From Anaerolineae bacterium (GTDB lineage Bacteria > Chloroflexota > Anaerolineae > Promineifilales > Promineifilaceae): a stretch of 64,000 nucleotides of DNA. Made by a program: the position numbers and the translations under genes. Below the pieces are notes generated by a model. The model saw only the letters and a list, made by a program, of their open reading frames with translations, was not told where the DNA came from and did no database searches. The stretch is taken from the NCBI GenBank assembly GCA_020848035.1, contig JADLAX010000093.1, positions 1 through 64,000 of the forward strand, given 5' to 3'. Shown one piece after another: positions 33,801 to 40,086 of this stretch (position 1 is the stretch's first letter; every line of letters starts with the position of its first letter).

Positions 33801-34344
33801 CGTTCACGCTGGGGCCGCGCAGGTTCATCAGGTAAGAAACGCGGGTGGTGAGGAAATCTTTGTCGTTGCCGGTGTGGCGCAGCAGGAAAAAACCGACGGA
33901 CGCGACCAGCTCCGGGTTGGTGAGCAGGTTGTACGGCATGTAGGCATTGTGGCCAGAGCCACCAAAGACGCCAATCGAGCCGTTAAAGCGCCCTGGGTCG
34001 TAACCAGCGTGTTCCAGAGCGGTCCAGGCCATCTCTAAAAAGTTGCGGTGCTGCGGATCCATAATAGCCGCGTCACGCGGGCCAAAGCCAAAAAAAGCGG
34101 CGTCGAACTTTTCCATCTCGTCCAGCGGTGCGCCGGATTTGACATAGTTAGGGTGACGCAGCAGCGATTCATCCACGCCAGCAGCACGCAGTTCTTCGTC
34201 GGTGTAAAACGTGACGGATTCAACGCCGTCACGCAGGTTTTGCCAGTAGGCTTCGATGTCTTGCGCTCCAGGAAAACGGCCAGCCATGCCAATGACGGCA
34301 ATTTCGGTGCCTTCCAGAGCGTCCAAAATGTCCTGATTACTCAT
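27898..34344 (-). CDS. Type I polyketide synthase, KS-AT-KR-DH-ACP-TE
   Basis: 2148 residues. KS ~10-430 with Cys186 (TACSTS), His322 (HGTGT) and His362 (NIGH). AT ~530-840 with Ser634 in GHSLGEYAAA; the downstream selectivity motif reads VAAHS, neither HAFH nor YASH, with malonyl the more likely extender. KR ~1150-1340: TGGMGGIGLVMA, catalytic Ser in FSSTST and YVAAN. DH ~1390-1680: HRIKDGEALIPG (H-x3-G-x4-P) and HPALMDLATSAG. ACP ~1765-1840: ELGGHSLIAV. TE ~1880-2140: GGFSLGGEAAFEMA. No ER or methyltransferase. KR before DH is unlike the common DH-KR order. The module would give an unsaturated two-carbon extension, or several if it iterates. The terminal TE is odd since NRPS genes follow. 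Confidence 0.93.
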   Translation of the reverse strand: MSNQDILDALEGTEIAVIGMAGRFPGAQDIEAYWQNLRDGVESVTFYTDEELRAAGVDESLLRHPNYVKSGAPLDEMEKFDAAFFGFGPRDAAIMDPQHRNFLEMAWTALEHAGYDPGRFNGSIGVFGGSGHNAYMPYNLLTNPELVASVGFFLLRHTGNDKDFLTTRVSYLMNLRGPSVNVQTACSTSLVAIHMASQSLLSGECDMALAGGVTIEMPHRQGYIYQDGEILSSDGHCRSFDADSDGTIFGSGVGVVTLRRLADAIEAGDTIHAVIKGSAVNNDGSGKVNYLAPSVDGQAAAIAEAIALANIDASTIDYVEAHGTGTRIGDPIEVTALTQAFRQTTDEKQFCGLGSVKTNIGHLDTAAGVAAFIKVVQSLRHRQIPASLNYKAPNPMLNLADSPFFINHELREWADNGSPRRAGISSLGVGGTNAHIVVEEAPQLEPSSESREWQLLPLSAKSNAALEAASQNLATFLRENPGTPLADVAYTLQVGRQPMPYRRIVAVRNAADAAEVLTSGNRQRVISQQASDAAPSVVFMFPGGGAQYPNMGRELYETEPVYREAIDECLVLVRPYLPTDLRALMFPTDEKLESAAVELERPLLNLPAIFMTEYALAQLWRSWGIEPAAMTGHSLGEYAAACLAGVLSLKDALFVVTLRGKLFETLPEGGMLSVPLSEAALQPYLTDGLSIAVINSPELCVVSGEVAALEKLEAALTAQEVECRRVRINVAAHSPMLEPILDEFGRELAKIQFNPPTMPFISNLTGSWAQPDEVTQPGYWVRHLRHTVRFADGLTTLLQEPNRMFLEVGPGQTLSALVRMHPAKGKLHTAVASLRHRKEELSDVQFALTSLGRLWLAGLMPDWDAFYGDEIRHRVPLPTYPFERQRYWIEPGTRLFSQAESTKTVLAKLPELADWFYKRTWQPTDKPAAVVMEPMKWLLFQDGLGVGQALQQQLSRAGHTVVTVTVGEQFRQLGDLAYEVNPRARIDYDTLVEELASRALLPQRVAHLWTLNHAATSDRMRVYYQNQDLGFYSLFFLAQALGEGSLPETLDMTAVTNGTQRVDEESVPYPDKATLLGPIKVIPREFPGVTCRLVDLSLPTNLTAEQVDGLVALIKADLLAEAGNGVFAYRNGRRWQQAFAAAPQTEANQAQSRVKPGGVYLITGGMGGIGLVMAEHLAQTAQAKLALLSRSGLPKREMWADWIKSHSVTDKTSRRIQKIQALEAAGAEVLVLDADVTNREQVKQAVAQTKTRFGPINGVIHAAGVLDDNLIQLKSAQEAGRVLAPKTRGTLLLDEYLAGEALDFFVLFSSTSTEIGAAGQVDYVAANAFLNAFAESKMAATERVEVAATNTLTIAVNWGVWQEVGMAVDAAVRLGIADQTQTVGVDGPHPLLDKIIVETDAEIVYATSYRTDTHWILDQHRIKDGEALIPGTGYLEIAKAAIEKGAPNGQVEIHDLFFLAPLEVADAESREVRVSLEKNGSGYGFSVTSRNHDLTWQEHVRGKVSNGRSPQPTTRDLQEIAARCSLREVRFAPMEQDTKQETFLNFGPRWKNLRQVCYGENEVLAMLELPEQFSDDLTSFTLHPALMDLATSAGLPLVEGYETSSDFYVPLSYKKVQVNGPLPRRIYSHVRHAKDGRNHQEVPAFDVTIMDENGRSLVEIDEFMLKRVSYESMVGGQKRREGGETAVPSDQEPSRLQLALTEGITPAEGVAAMQRILSNRVPPQLIVSSLDLQGLVRQADSEMDGGGEDGHLKLDRPELQSSYQAPRNDLEKRLVKYWEELLGITNIGIHDDFFELGGHSLIAVRLFAKIKKALAVDLSLATLFEAPTIAQCAELLQNEYDVPAEMTAAAEAPKPRTARRSSGEWTPLVAIQPKGKKRPFFCVHGGFGNVLNFYDLTRYLGPDQPFYGLQARGVDGKQTPFPSMQAMAAAYVQQIRTVQPEGPYLLGGFSLGGEAAFEMAQQLHAAGQEVALVALLDTHNPEFARRRKNIFSLSEGMGEEPNGAPVEQLEFGRGLVNRLRSVKRLAYFSYRFVQMEYRKQRLYRRCRAILRSGETLPQSLISPYLWQAHNDLLNEYELRPFPGRLTLFRSSETEVHNPTRPDVGWMPLAQGGLDVHVVQGTHNLVKEPYVAELAHLLKLSIDKATQEN

Positions 34345-34444
34345 AAATCCCTAGCTTCTGGTAGAAGAATTTCCCCAGAAATGTCCAGCTATAGGCGCAC
34401 CTTGGCAGACAGTTTCCGGGGAAATGATGGTTGATTGAACCGGT

Positions 34445-37400
34445 TTAGCGAACCCGCTGACGCACGTTACGCCGCTGCATCATGGCTTCCCGGCGGTTGG
34501 CGGCACGATCAGCGCTTTGTTCAACGGCCGTTGCCCCCCCATGCCCATTTTTATCCCCGGTCAGATGATCTGCCAGGGCGCGAATGGTGGGGAAGCGGAA
34601 CATATCGGTGATGGAAATTTCCGCGTTCACTACTTCACGCAGCTGGCGGTGGGCCTGCACGGTGAGCAGCGAGTGGCCACCCAGGTCAAAGAAGTTGTCG
34701 TTGAGGCCAACCTGGGGCACGTTGAGCAGCCCTTGCCAGATTTCGGCAATCTTTTGCTCCAGATCGTTAGTGGGGGCGACGTAGGAAGTAGCGGGAGCCA
34801 CCAGCACTTTGTCTGGCGCGGGCAGCGCCTTGCGGTCGGTCTTTTTGTTGGGTGTCAGCGGGAAGCTGGTCATGGGCACGTAGGTGGCGGGCACCATAAA
34901 CTCCGGCAGGTCGGCCCGGAGCGCCTCTTTGAGGGCTGTGGCATCCAGCTTGTGCCCCGGCTGCAAGATGACGTAAGCCACCAGCCGCTTGTCGCCGGGG
35001 GTGTCTTCACGAGCCGTCACCACCGCTTCGCGGATCGATTCCTGGGCGTCGAGCAGCGCTTCAATCTCGCCCAACTCAATGCGGTAGCCGCGCAGCTTCA
35101 CCTGGAAGTCGGCCCGGCCGAGGAAGTCGATGGTGCCGTCGGGGCGGTAGCGGGCGAGATCGCCGGTTTTGTAGAGGCGGGAGGGGGTGAAGGGGTGAAG
35201 GGGTGAAGGGGTGACATTATTTGTCACCTTGTCACCTTGTCCCCTTGTCACCTTGTCAAATGGGTCGGTAACAAAGCGTTCCGCCGTCAGTTCCGGGCGG
35301 TTGTGGTAGCCGCGCACAACGCCATCGCCGCCGATGTAGAGGTCACCCGCCACGCCGACAGGGACAGGCTGCATGTGGGCGTCCAGGATGTAAATTTGGG
35401 TGTTGGCGATGGGGGTGCCGATGGGAACGGCCGTTTCCCCACCCGTCAGTTCATAAGTAGTTGACCAGATGGTGGTTTCCGTGGGGCCATACATGTTGAT
35501 GACCCGGCCCGGCACAACCTGCTTGAGCTGCTGCGCCAGGGCGGCGGGCAGCGCTTCGCCACCAACCATCACCGTGGGCACCGTACCCAGGGCGGCCACG
35601 TTGCGCTCGTCCACCAGCAGCATACTGGCCATGCTGGGCGTACACTGGAAGTGGGTCACTTTATGCCGCTCAATCTGGGCGGCAATCGAGAAATCAGCGC
35701 TGGCCAGTTTGGGCTCGGCCAGGTTTTTCAGCTCGTTGAGGCGGTCCAGGTGCGCCAACACCACCGACGACGGCACGCCAAAGTCGATGAGGCAGGCAAT
35801 GTCGTCCACATCAATTTCTTTGAGGCGGTTGACCATGTGCAGGGCGGAGCGCGGCGTACCAAAGAGGCCGCTGGTCTCGAAGTAGCGTTCGAAGGCAAAG
35901 TTGAGCAGCGCGTCCACATCTTCGGCCGTCAGCTCTTCCTCGTCGAACAGTTCAAACGGGCTTTTGCCGGTGGCTTCGGCCTTTTCCTTGAAGGTGGGGA
36001 AGTGCCAGGCGGCGGCACGCACCAGGTTCATGGCGCTGCTGAGGTACTGCTTCATCGGGCCGCGCACAATTTCGCGCACTTCGTCCACGTCGTCGCCGAT
36101 GAAGGTGTGCAGCATGAGGGAAACGATGCCCTTGCCGGGATGGCCCGCCTGCTCGTACGCCTCGCGGTAGACCCTGATTTTATCGGTCAGTTCGTCGACG
36201 CTTTGGCCCAGCAGGTGGGTAAGGATGTTGTAGCCGTTGGCCCCGGCTTCGCGGAACGTTTCCGGGTTGCCCGCAGCGGTGACCCAAATGGGCAGCTCTT
36301 TTTGCACGGGATGGGGCAGCGTTCTGACCTCCACATCCTTGCCCAGATCGTTTTTCATGGTGATGGAACCACCGCGCCACAGCTCTTTAACCACTTCGAT
36401 GTCGCGGAACATGATCTCTTTGCGCTCAGCATAGCTGCCGGGGCGCAGGACAAAGTCGTTGGGCTGCCAACCGGCGGCGATGGAGAGGCCGACACGGCCG
36501 TTTGAAATGTTATCCACCACCGACCACTCTTCCGCCACGCGGATGGGGCTGTGCAGGGGCAGCACGCAGCTGCCGGAGCGAATCTGCACATTTTCGGTGA
36601 TGGCCGCGATGGCCGCGCCCGTCACGGACGGGTTGGGGTACAGGCCACCAAAGGCATGGAAGTGACGTTCGGGCGTCCAGACGGCCGAAAAGCCGTGTTT
36701 GTCGCCAAATTTGGAGCCTTCCAGCAGCAGGTGGTATTTGTTGGTGACGCCTTCTTCACTCTCATCGCTGGAGAAGTAGAAGAGGCTGAAGTCAACGTGT
36801 TTGTCGTTTTTGGGCGGTTCGGGAACGGCCGTTACGTCATCGCGCGTTTTGTCATCAAAAATCACCACCTTAAAGCCCCGTGCCAGCGTCCAGAACAGCT
36901 CCAAAACAGAAATATCGAAGGAGGTGCTGGTGACGGCCAGCCAGGTGCCCGGTGGGTCATGTGGAATGCGTTCATCCATGCCCACAAAAAAGTTGACGAC
37001 GTTGCCGTGCTGCACCATTACCCCCTTGGGCTTGCCGGTGGAGCCGGAGGTGTAGATGACGTAAGCCAGATTGTGCGCCGCCGCGCCGCTAAAGACATTT
37101 TCGCCGCTCTGGTCGGCAATCTGCTCCCAGTCGGCATCGACGCGGACCACCTGCGCCTGGTGCGGCGGCAGGCTGGCGACGAGGTGTTTTTGGGTGAGCA
37201 GTACCGGCGTGGCGGTGTCTTCCACCATGAAGGCGATGCGGTCTTTGGGATAGGTTGGGTCGAGCGGCAAATACGCGCCACCCGCCTTGTGGATGCCCAC
37301 CAGAGCGACCATCATCTCCACGGAGCGGTCCATGAAGACACCGACAATCGTTTCTGGCCCCACGCCGAGGCGGCGCAGATGGCGGGCCAGCTGGTTGGCG

Positions 37401-39187
37401 CGGTAGTTGAGCTGGCGGTAAGTCAGCTGCTGGTCTTCGTACACCACGGCAACGGCGTGCGGCCGTTCCTCGGCCTGGGCTTCGATGAGCTGGTGTAGGG
37501 TAACAGCCGTATCGTAGGCAACGGCCGTCTCGTTCCAATCCACCAGCAATTTCTGAATCTCCGCTTCGCTGAGGAAAGCGGTTTCGGCCAGGGTCTGGCG
37601 GCCGTTTAGCGCCGCGTTGTGCAGGAAGGTGGCAAACTGGGTCTGCATGGCGGCAATGAGGGTGGGGGTGTAAACGGCCGTGTCGTACAGCCAGGTCACG
37701 CTGTTCTGGTCGGGCGTGAGCAGCAGGGCCAGTTCGGTGCCCGGCAGCGGGGCAAATTCAGCCGCAGCGGGCGCAGATTGAACCAAAACGGGCAGCAGTG
37801 CGCCGTCCAGTTTGGGCCGCAGCGCCTCCAAATCGGGCTGGCGCAGGAAGATGTCGCGGTTGAACGTTTTGCGTTTGTTTTGCAATTCGTCCAGGTTGGC
37901 TTGCAGGGCGGCCAGCGTATCGGCCATGGTGGCGCTGCTGTCGGTGGTCACCTGGAACGGCACCTGGGTGGCGAAATAATTGGCAAACTCGCCCACTTCA
38001 GCGGCCAGGGTGTTCAGGCTGAGGGCCATGTCAAATTCAGTGCTGCCGCTGAGGCGGGCCAGGTAGGCGGCAAACGCGGCGGTGATGGCCTGGGGTTCGC
38101 CCGAAACGCCCGCGGGCAAAGTCATAGTGGCTTTGGCGTAATTTTGGCCAACGGCCGAGCTGCTGTAATCGGCATAGGGCAGCTCCACGGGGCGAAGCTG
38201 GCGCAGGCGGCGCAGCCAGTACCCTTCCTGCCGCACGACGGTATCGTTCAGCGCGGTGAGGGCGGCGCTGGTGGCGGCGTCCAGGCTGGGCAGCGGCTGG
38301 TTGACGGTGAATTCGGTGGGGGAAACGGCCGTACCGTCCAAAGTTTGCAGGCCAGCAAGCACAATCGAGCCGCTGGCGGTGGCCACGGTGATGGACTGCT
38401 CATCGACAGAGAGGATGGTGCCGGGAACGGCCGTTGTGGGTTCGCCGGGTTGGGCAGAGGTGGGGATGAGGAGACGGCCGTTGACGTTTAGCTTGGGCAG
38501 CGCCAGCGGATTGGCATAACCGCCAAATTGCAGCGCATTGACCAGGGCCACCAGCTGGGCAGCAGGCTGGTTCCAATCCAGGGTGGCCGCAGCGGCGGGA
38601 CGGTCGTATTTGCCAAAGTAGGTTTGTTCGCCCAGGTTTTGAGCGCGGGGCTGCAAGCGGTTGGTTTCGATGCCTTCCACCAGCTCAGCGAAGGTGGCTA
38701 TGGCGGCTTCATACGCCTTGACGTTGAGCGTAAAGGCGGTTTCGCCCTCGGCAATGGCAAACAGACGCTGCCCCAAAATATCACCTTTGTCGATACCGCC
38801 GCGCATTTCATGCCAGGTGACGCCGTGCTGTGTCGCCTGGTGCAGCAGCGCCCAGGAGGTAGCGTATAGGCCAGCAAACTTGGGCAGTGGGCCATCGTGG
38901 AAGTTAATCGCGCCTTTTTGCGGCAGCGCCAAAATGGCATCGGGGATGATAGACAGGTTGGTAATGCTGAAGAAGTAGTCAAAAGCTGGCCGTTGGGCCA
39001 ACAATTCTGGAAGCGTTTTGCCCGGCAGCAGAACGGCCAGCCCTTTTTCGGCAGCCCAATTGGTTATGGTGGCAGAGCGGGTAATTACGCCCCGCACATC
39101 ATGGCCTCTCTCCAATAAAATATCGGTACATTGAATGAGTAACGATTCTTCTCCGATGACATAACAGCTGAACAAAGTACGGCTCAT
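34445..39187 (-). CDS. NRPS starter: formyltransferase - partial C - A(Gly) with inserted luciferase-like monooxygenase - PCP
   Basis: About 1580 residues. N-terminal ~1-210 is a methionyl-tRNA-formyltransferase-like F domain (INFHDGPLPKFAGLYATSW, GIDKGDI), as in gramicidin LgrA. Residues ~310-545 look like the second half of a condensation domain (EGYWLRRLRQLRPVELPYAD) without any HHxxxDG. The A domain runs ~570-790 (YVIYTSGSTGKPKG, FDISVLELFWTL), is split by a luciferase-like monooxygenase ~820-1165 (DFSLFYFSSDESEEG, WTPERHFHAFGG, GRVGLSIAAGWQPNDF), and resumes ~1180-1480 (NMYGPTETTIW, LYKTGDL). Pocket residues DILQMGMIWK match the glycine code DILQLGLIWK closely. PCP Ser ~1505 (DLGGHSLLTV). 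ATG 39187 follows AGGAAA; an ATG at 39205 lacks one. Expected role: load, hydroxylate and formylate glycine. Confidence 0.9.
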   Translation of the reverse strand: MSRTLFSCYVIGEESLLIQCTDILLERGHDVRGVITRSATITNWAAEKGLAVLLPGKTLPELLAQRPAFDYFFSITNLSIIPDAILALPQKGAINFHDGPLPKFAGLYATSWALLHQATQHGVTWHEMRGGIDKGDILGQRLFAIAEGETAFTLNVKAYEAAIATFAELVEGIETNRLQPRAQNLGEQTYFGKYDRPAAAATLDWNQPAAQLVALVNALQFGGYANPLALPKLNVNGRLLIPTSAQPGEPTTAVPGTILSVDEQSITVATASGSIVLAGLQTLDGTAVSPTEFTVNQPLPSLDAATSAALTALNDTVVRQEGYWLRRLRQLRPVELPYADYSSSAVGQNYAKATMTLPAGVSGEPQAITAAFAAYLARLSGSTEFDMALSLNTLAAEVGEFANYFATQVPFQVTTDSSATMADTLAALQANLDELQNKRKTFNRDIFLRQPDLEALRPKLDGALLPVLVQSAPAAAEFAPLPGTELALLLTPDQNSVTWLYDTAVYTPTLIAAMQTQFATFLHNAALNGRQTLAETAFLSEAEIQKLLVDWNETAVAYDTAVTLHQLIEAQAEERPHAVAVVYEDQQLTYRQLNYRANQLARHLRRLGVGPETIVGVFMDRSVEMMVALVGIHKAGGAYLPLDPTYPKDRIAFMVEDTATPVLLTQKHLVASLPPHQAQVVRVDADWEQIADQSGENVFSGAAAHNLAYVIYTSGSTGKPKGVMVQHGNVVNFFVGMDERIPHDPPGTWLAVTSTSFDISVLELFWTLARGFKVVIFDDKTRDDVTAVPEPPKNDKHVDFSLFYFSSDESEEGVTNKYHLLLEGSKFGDKHGFSAVWTPERHFHAFGGLYPNPSVTGAAIAAITENVQIRSGSCVLPLHSPIRVAEEWSVVDNISNGRVGLSIAAGWQPNDFVLRPGSYAERKEIMFRDIEVVKELWRGGSITMKNDLGKDVEVRTLPHPVQKELPIWVTAAGNPETFREAGANGYNILTHLLGQSVDELTDKIRVYREAYEQAGHPGKGIVSLMLHTFIGDDVDEVREIVRGPMKQYLSSAMNLVRAAAWHFPTFKEKAEATGKSPFELFDEEELTAEDVDALLNFAFERYFETSGLFGTPRSALHMVNRLKEIDVDDIACLIDFGVPSSVVLAHLDRLNELKNLAEPKLASADFSIAAQIERHKVTHFQCTPSMASMLLVDERNVAALGTVPTVMVGGEALPAALAQQLKQVVPGRVINMYGPTETTIWSTTYELTGGETAVPIGTPIANTQIYILDAHMQPVPVGVAGDLYIGGDGVVRGYHNRPELTAERFVTDPFDKVTRGQGDKVTNNVTPSPLHPFTPSRLYKTGDLARYRPDGTIDFLGRADFQVKLRGYRIELGEIEALLDAQESIREAVVTAREDTPGDKRLVAYVILQPGHKLDATALKEALRADLPEFMVPATYVPMTSFPLTPNKKTDRKALPAPDKVLVAPATSYVAPTNDLEQKIAEIWQGLLNVPQVGLNDNFFDLGGHSLLTVQAHRQLREVVNAEISITDMFRFPTIRALADHLTGDKNGHGGATAVEQSADRAANRREAMMQRRNVRQRVR
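35181..35275 (-). repeat. Palindromic repeat inserted in-frame in the glycine A domain
   Basis: Three GGTGAAGGG units run into GGTGACA (35206-35212), then TTATT and TGTCACC, followed by CACCTTGT/CCCCTTGT units: a long imperfect hairpin of the same sequence family as 19696-19833. It is translated as DKVTRGQGDKVTNN and a Pro-rich piece, ~20 extra residues directly before RLYKTGDL. Confidence 0.8.
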
Positions 39188-40086
39188 ATGATTTTCCTGA
39201 TTCATTTAGGTTGTTGATCATGAAATGCAGGTCATTCTTTGAAACGCTTTCAACGCAATTTTTCCGTTTTTGCTCAATAAGTGGCAGGTTTGCGTCCGGA
39301 GCATAAAAAGAATGTTCTGCCAGTTGCATGAATCGTGTGTTTACTATTTAGCCAACCTGAGGCGTCAGTCAGATTTACACTGATTGTTTCAATCTCGCTT
39401 CAGGGACGGTGTATTTTAATTTAACTAGACCACAACTATATTTAATTTCTTTTCAGCGCGGTGTGTGTAAGGTATTGGCAGATTCTAAGCTAATTTTCTG
39501 TAAACTATGTTCGGCCAATTCCGTACGAGCATCAGGGGGTTCTGGTGTGTGTGTTGAGACTTTCAAATTGGCAGTGTAGACGACATGTGCCTAAACATCT
39601 TCCTGTGAATGACTCAAGTTACCAGGTGGCGGTGATGTTGATAATGAAATCCTGATGAATCTTTTTTGATTGGCTCAGATGAATGAGCCGCCCGATTTTC
39701 CTATCAAACAATCTCAGGTGGGCAAACAGCCCAGGTACAAAATTTGAGGCTGAAAAAGTGTGAAAAGCCTGATGTGATGTTAGCGGGAAGTTCTTACAAG
39801 AAGCCTTTCATAGGGGGTAAAATCAACTCTGCGCAGCACCGCCAGAGGGTTTACCCAACGACATCTGGCGGCTTGGAAATAGCAAACGAACGAGGGGAAC
39901 GGCCGTTCCCCATCTGGTTAAGGGCTTGACAAAAAGGACTTAATATCTGTCCGAATATTCGCCACAGAGTTCACAGAGAGCTTAGAGGCTAAGGTTCATG
40001 GCTCTTATTTCTCTTTTTTCTCTGTGGCTTTTTCGGATAGGTTCTTATGTAGGCAACCAAAAGTGTGTTGGCCGCCTGGTAAGGCC
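39188..40086. other. ~0.9-kb intergenic region inside the cluster, no gene seen
   Basis: No convincing reading frame; the longest (61 codons, plus strand) has no ribosome site or family likeness. The base composition is more AT-rich than neighbours and ACGGCCGT occurs once only, inside GGGGAACGGCCGTTCCCC (39894-39911). An inverted repeat GCCACAGAG/CTCTGTGGC spans ~39962-40030, and CGCCAGA/TCTGGCG spans ~39839-39869. It separates the C-PCP-TE gene from the formyltransferase NRPS gene and probably holds a promoter for the latter, although no good hexamer pair was found. Confidence 0.6.
39239..39253. promoter_or_regulatory. Possible operator, LacI-type palindrome
   Basis: TTGAAA-CGC-TTTCAA, a 15-base inverted repeat resembling LacI/GalR-family sites, 52 bases upstream of ATG 39187. 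No regulator gene is nearby. Confidence 0.35.

Noticed and set aside
39744..39929. 61-codon plus-strand reading frame in the cluster gap
   Set aside because: No ribosome site, no family likeness and it runs through palindromic repeats.
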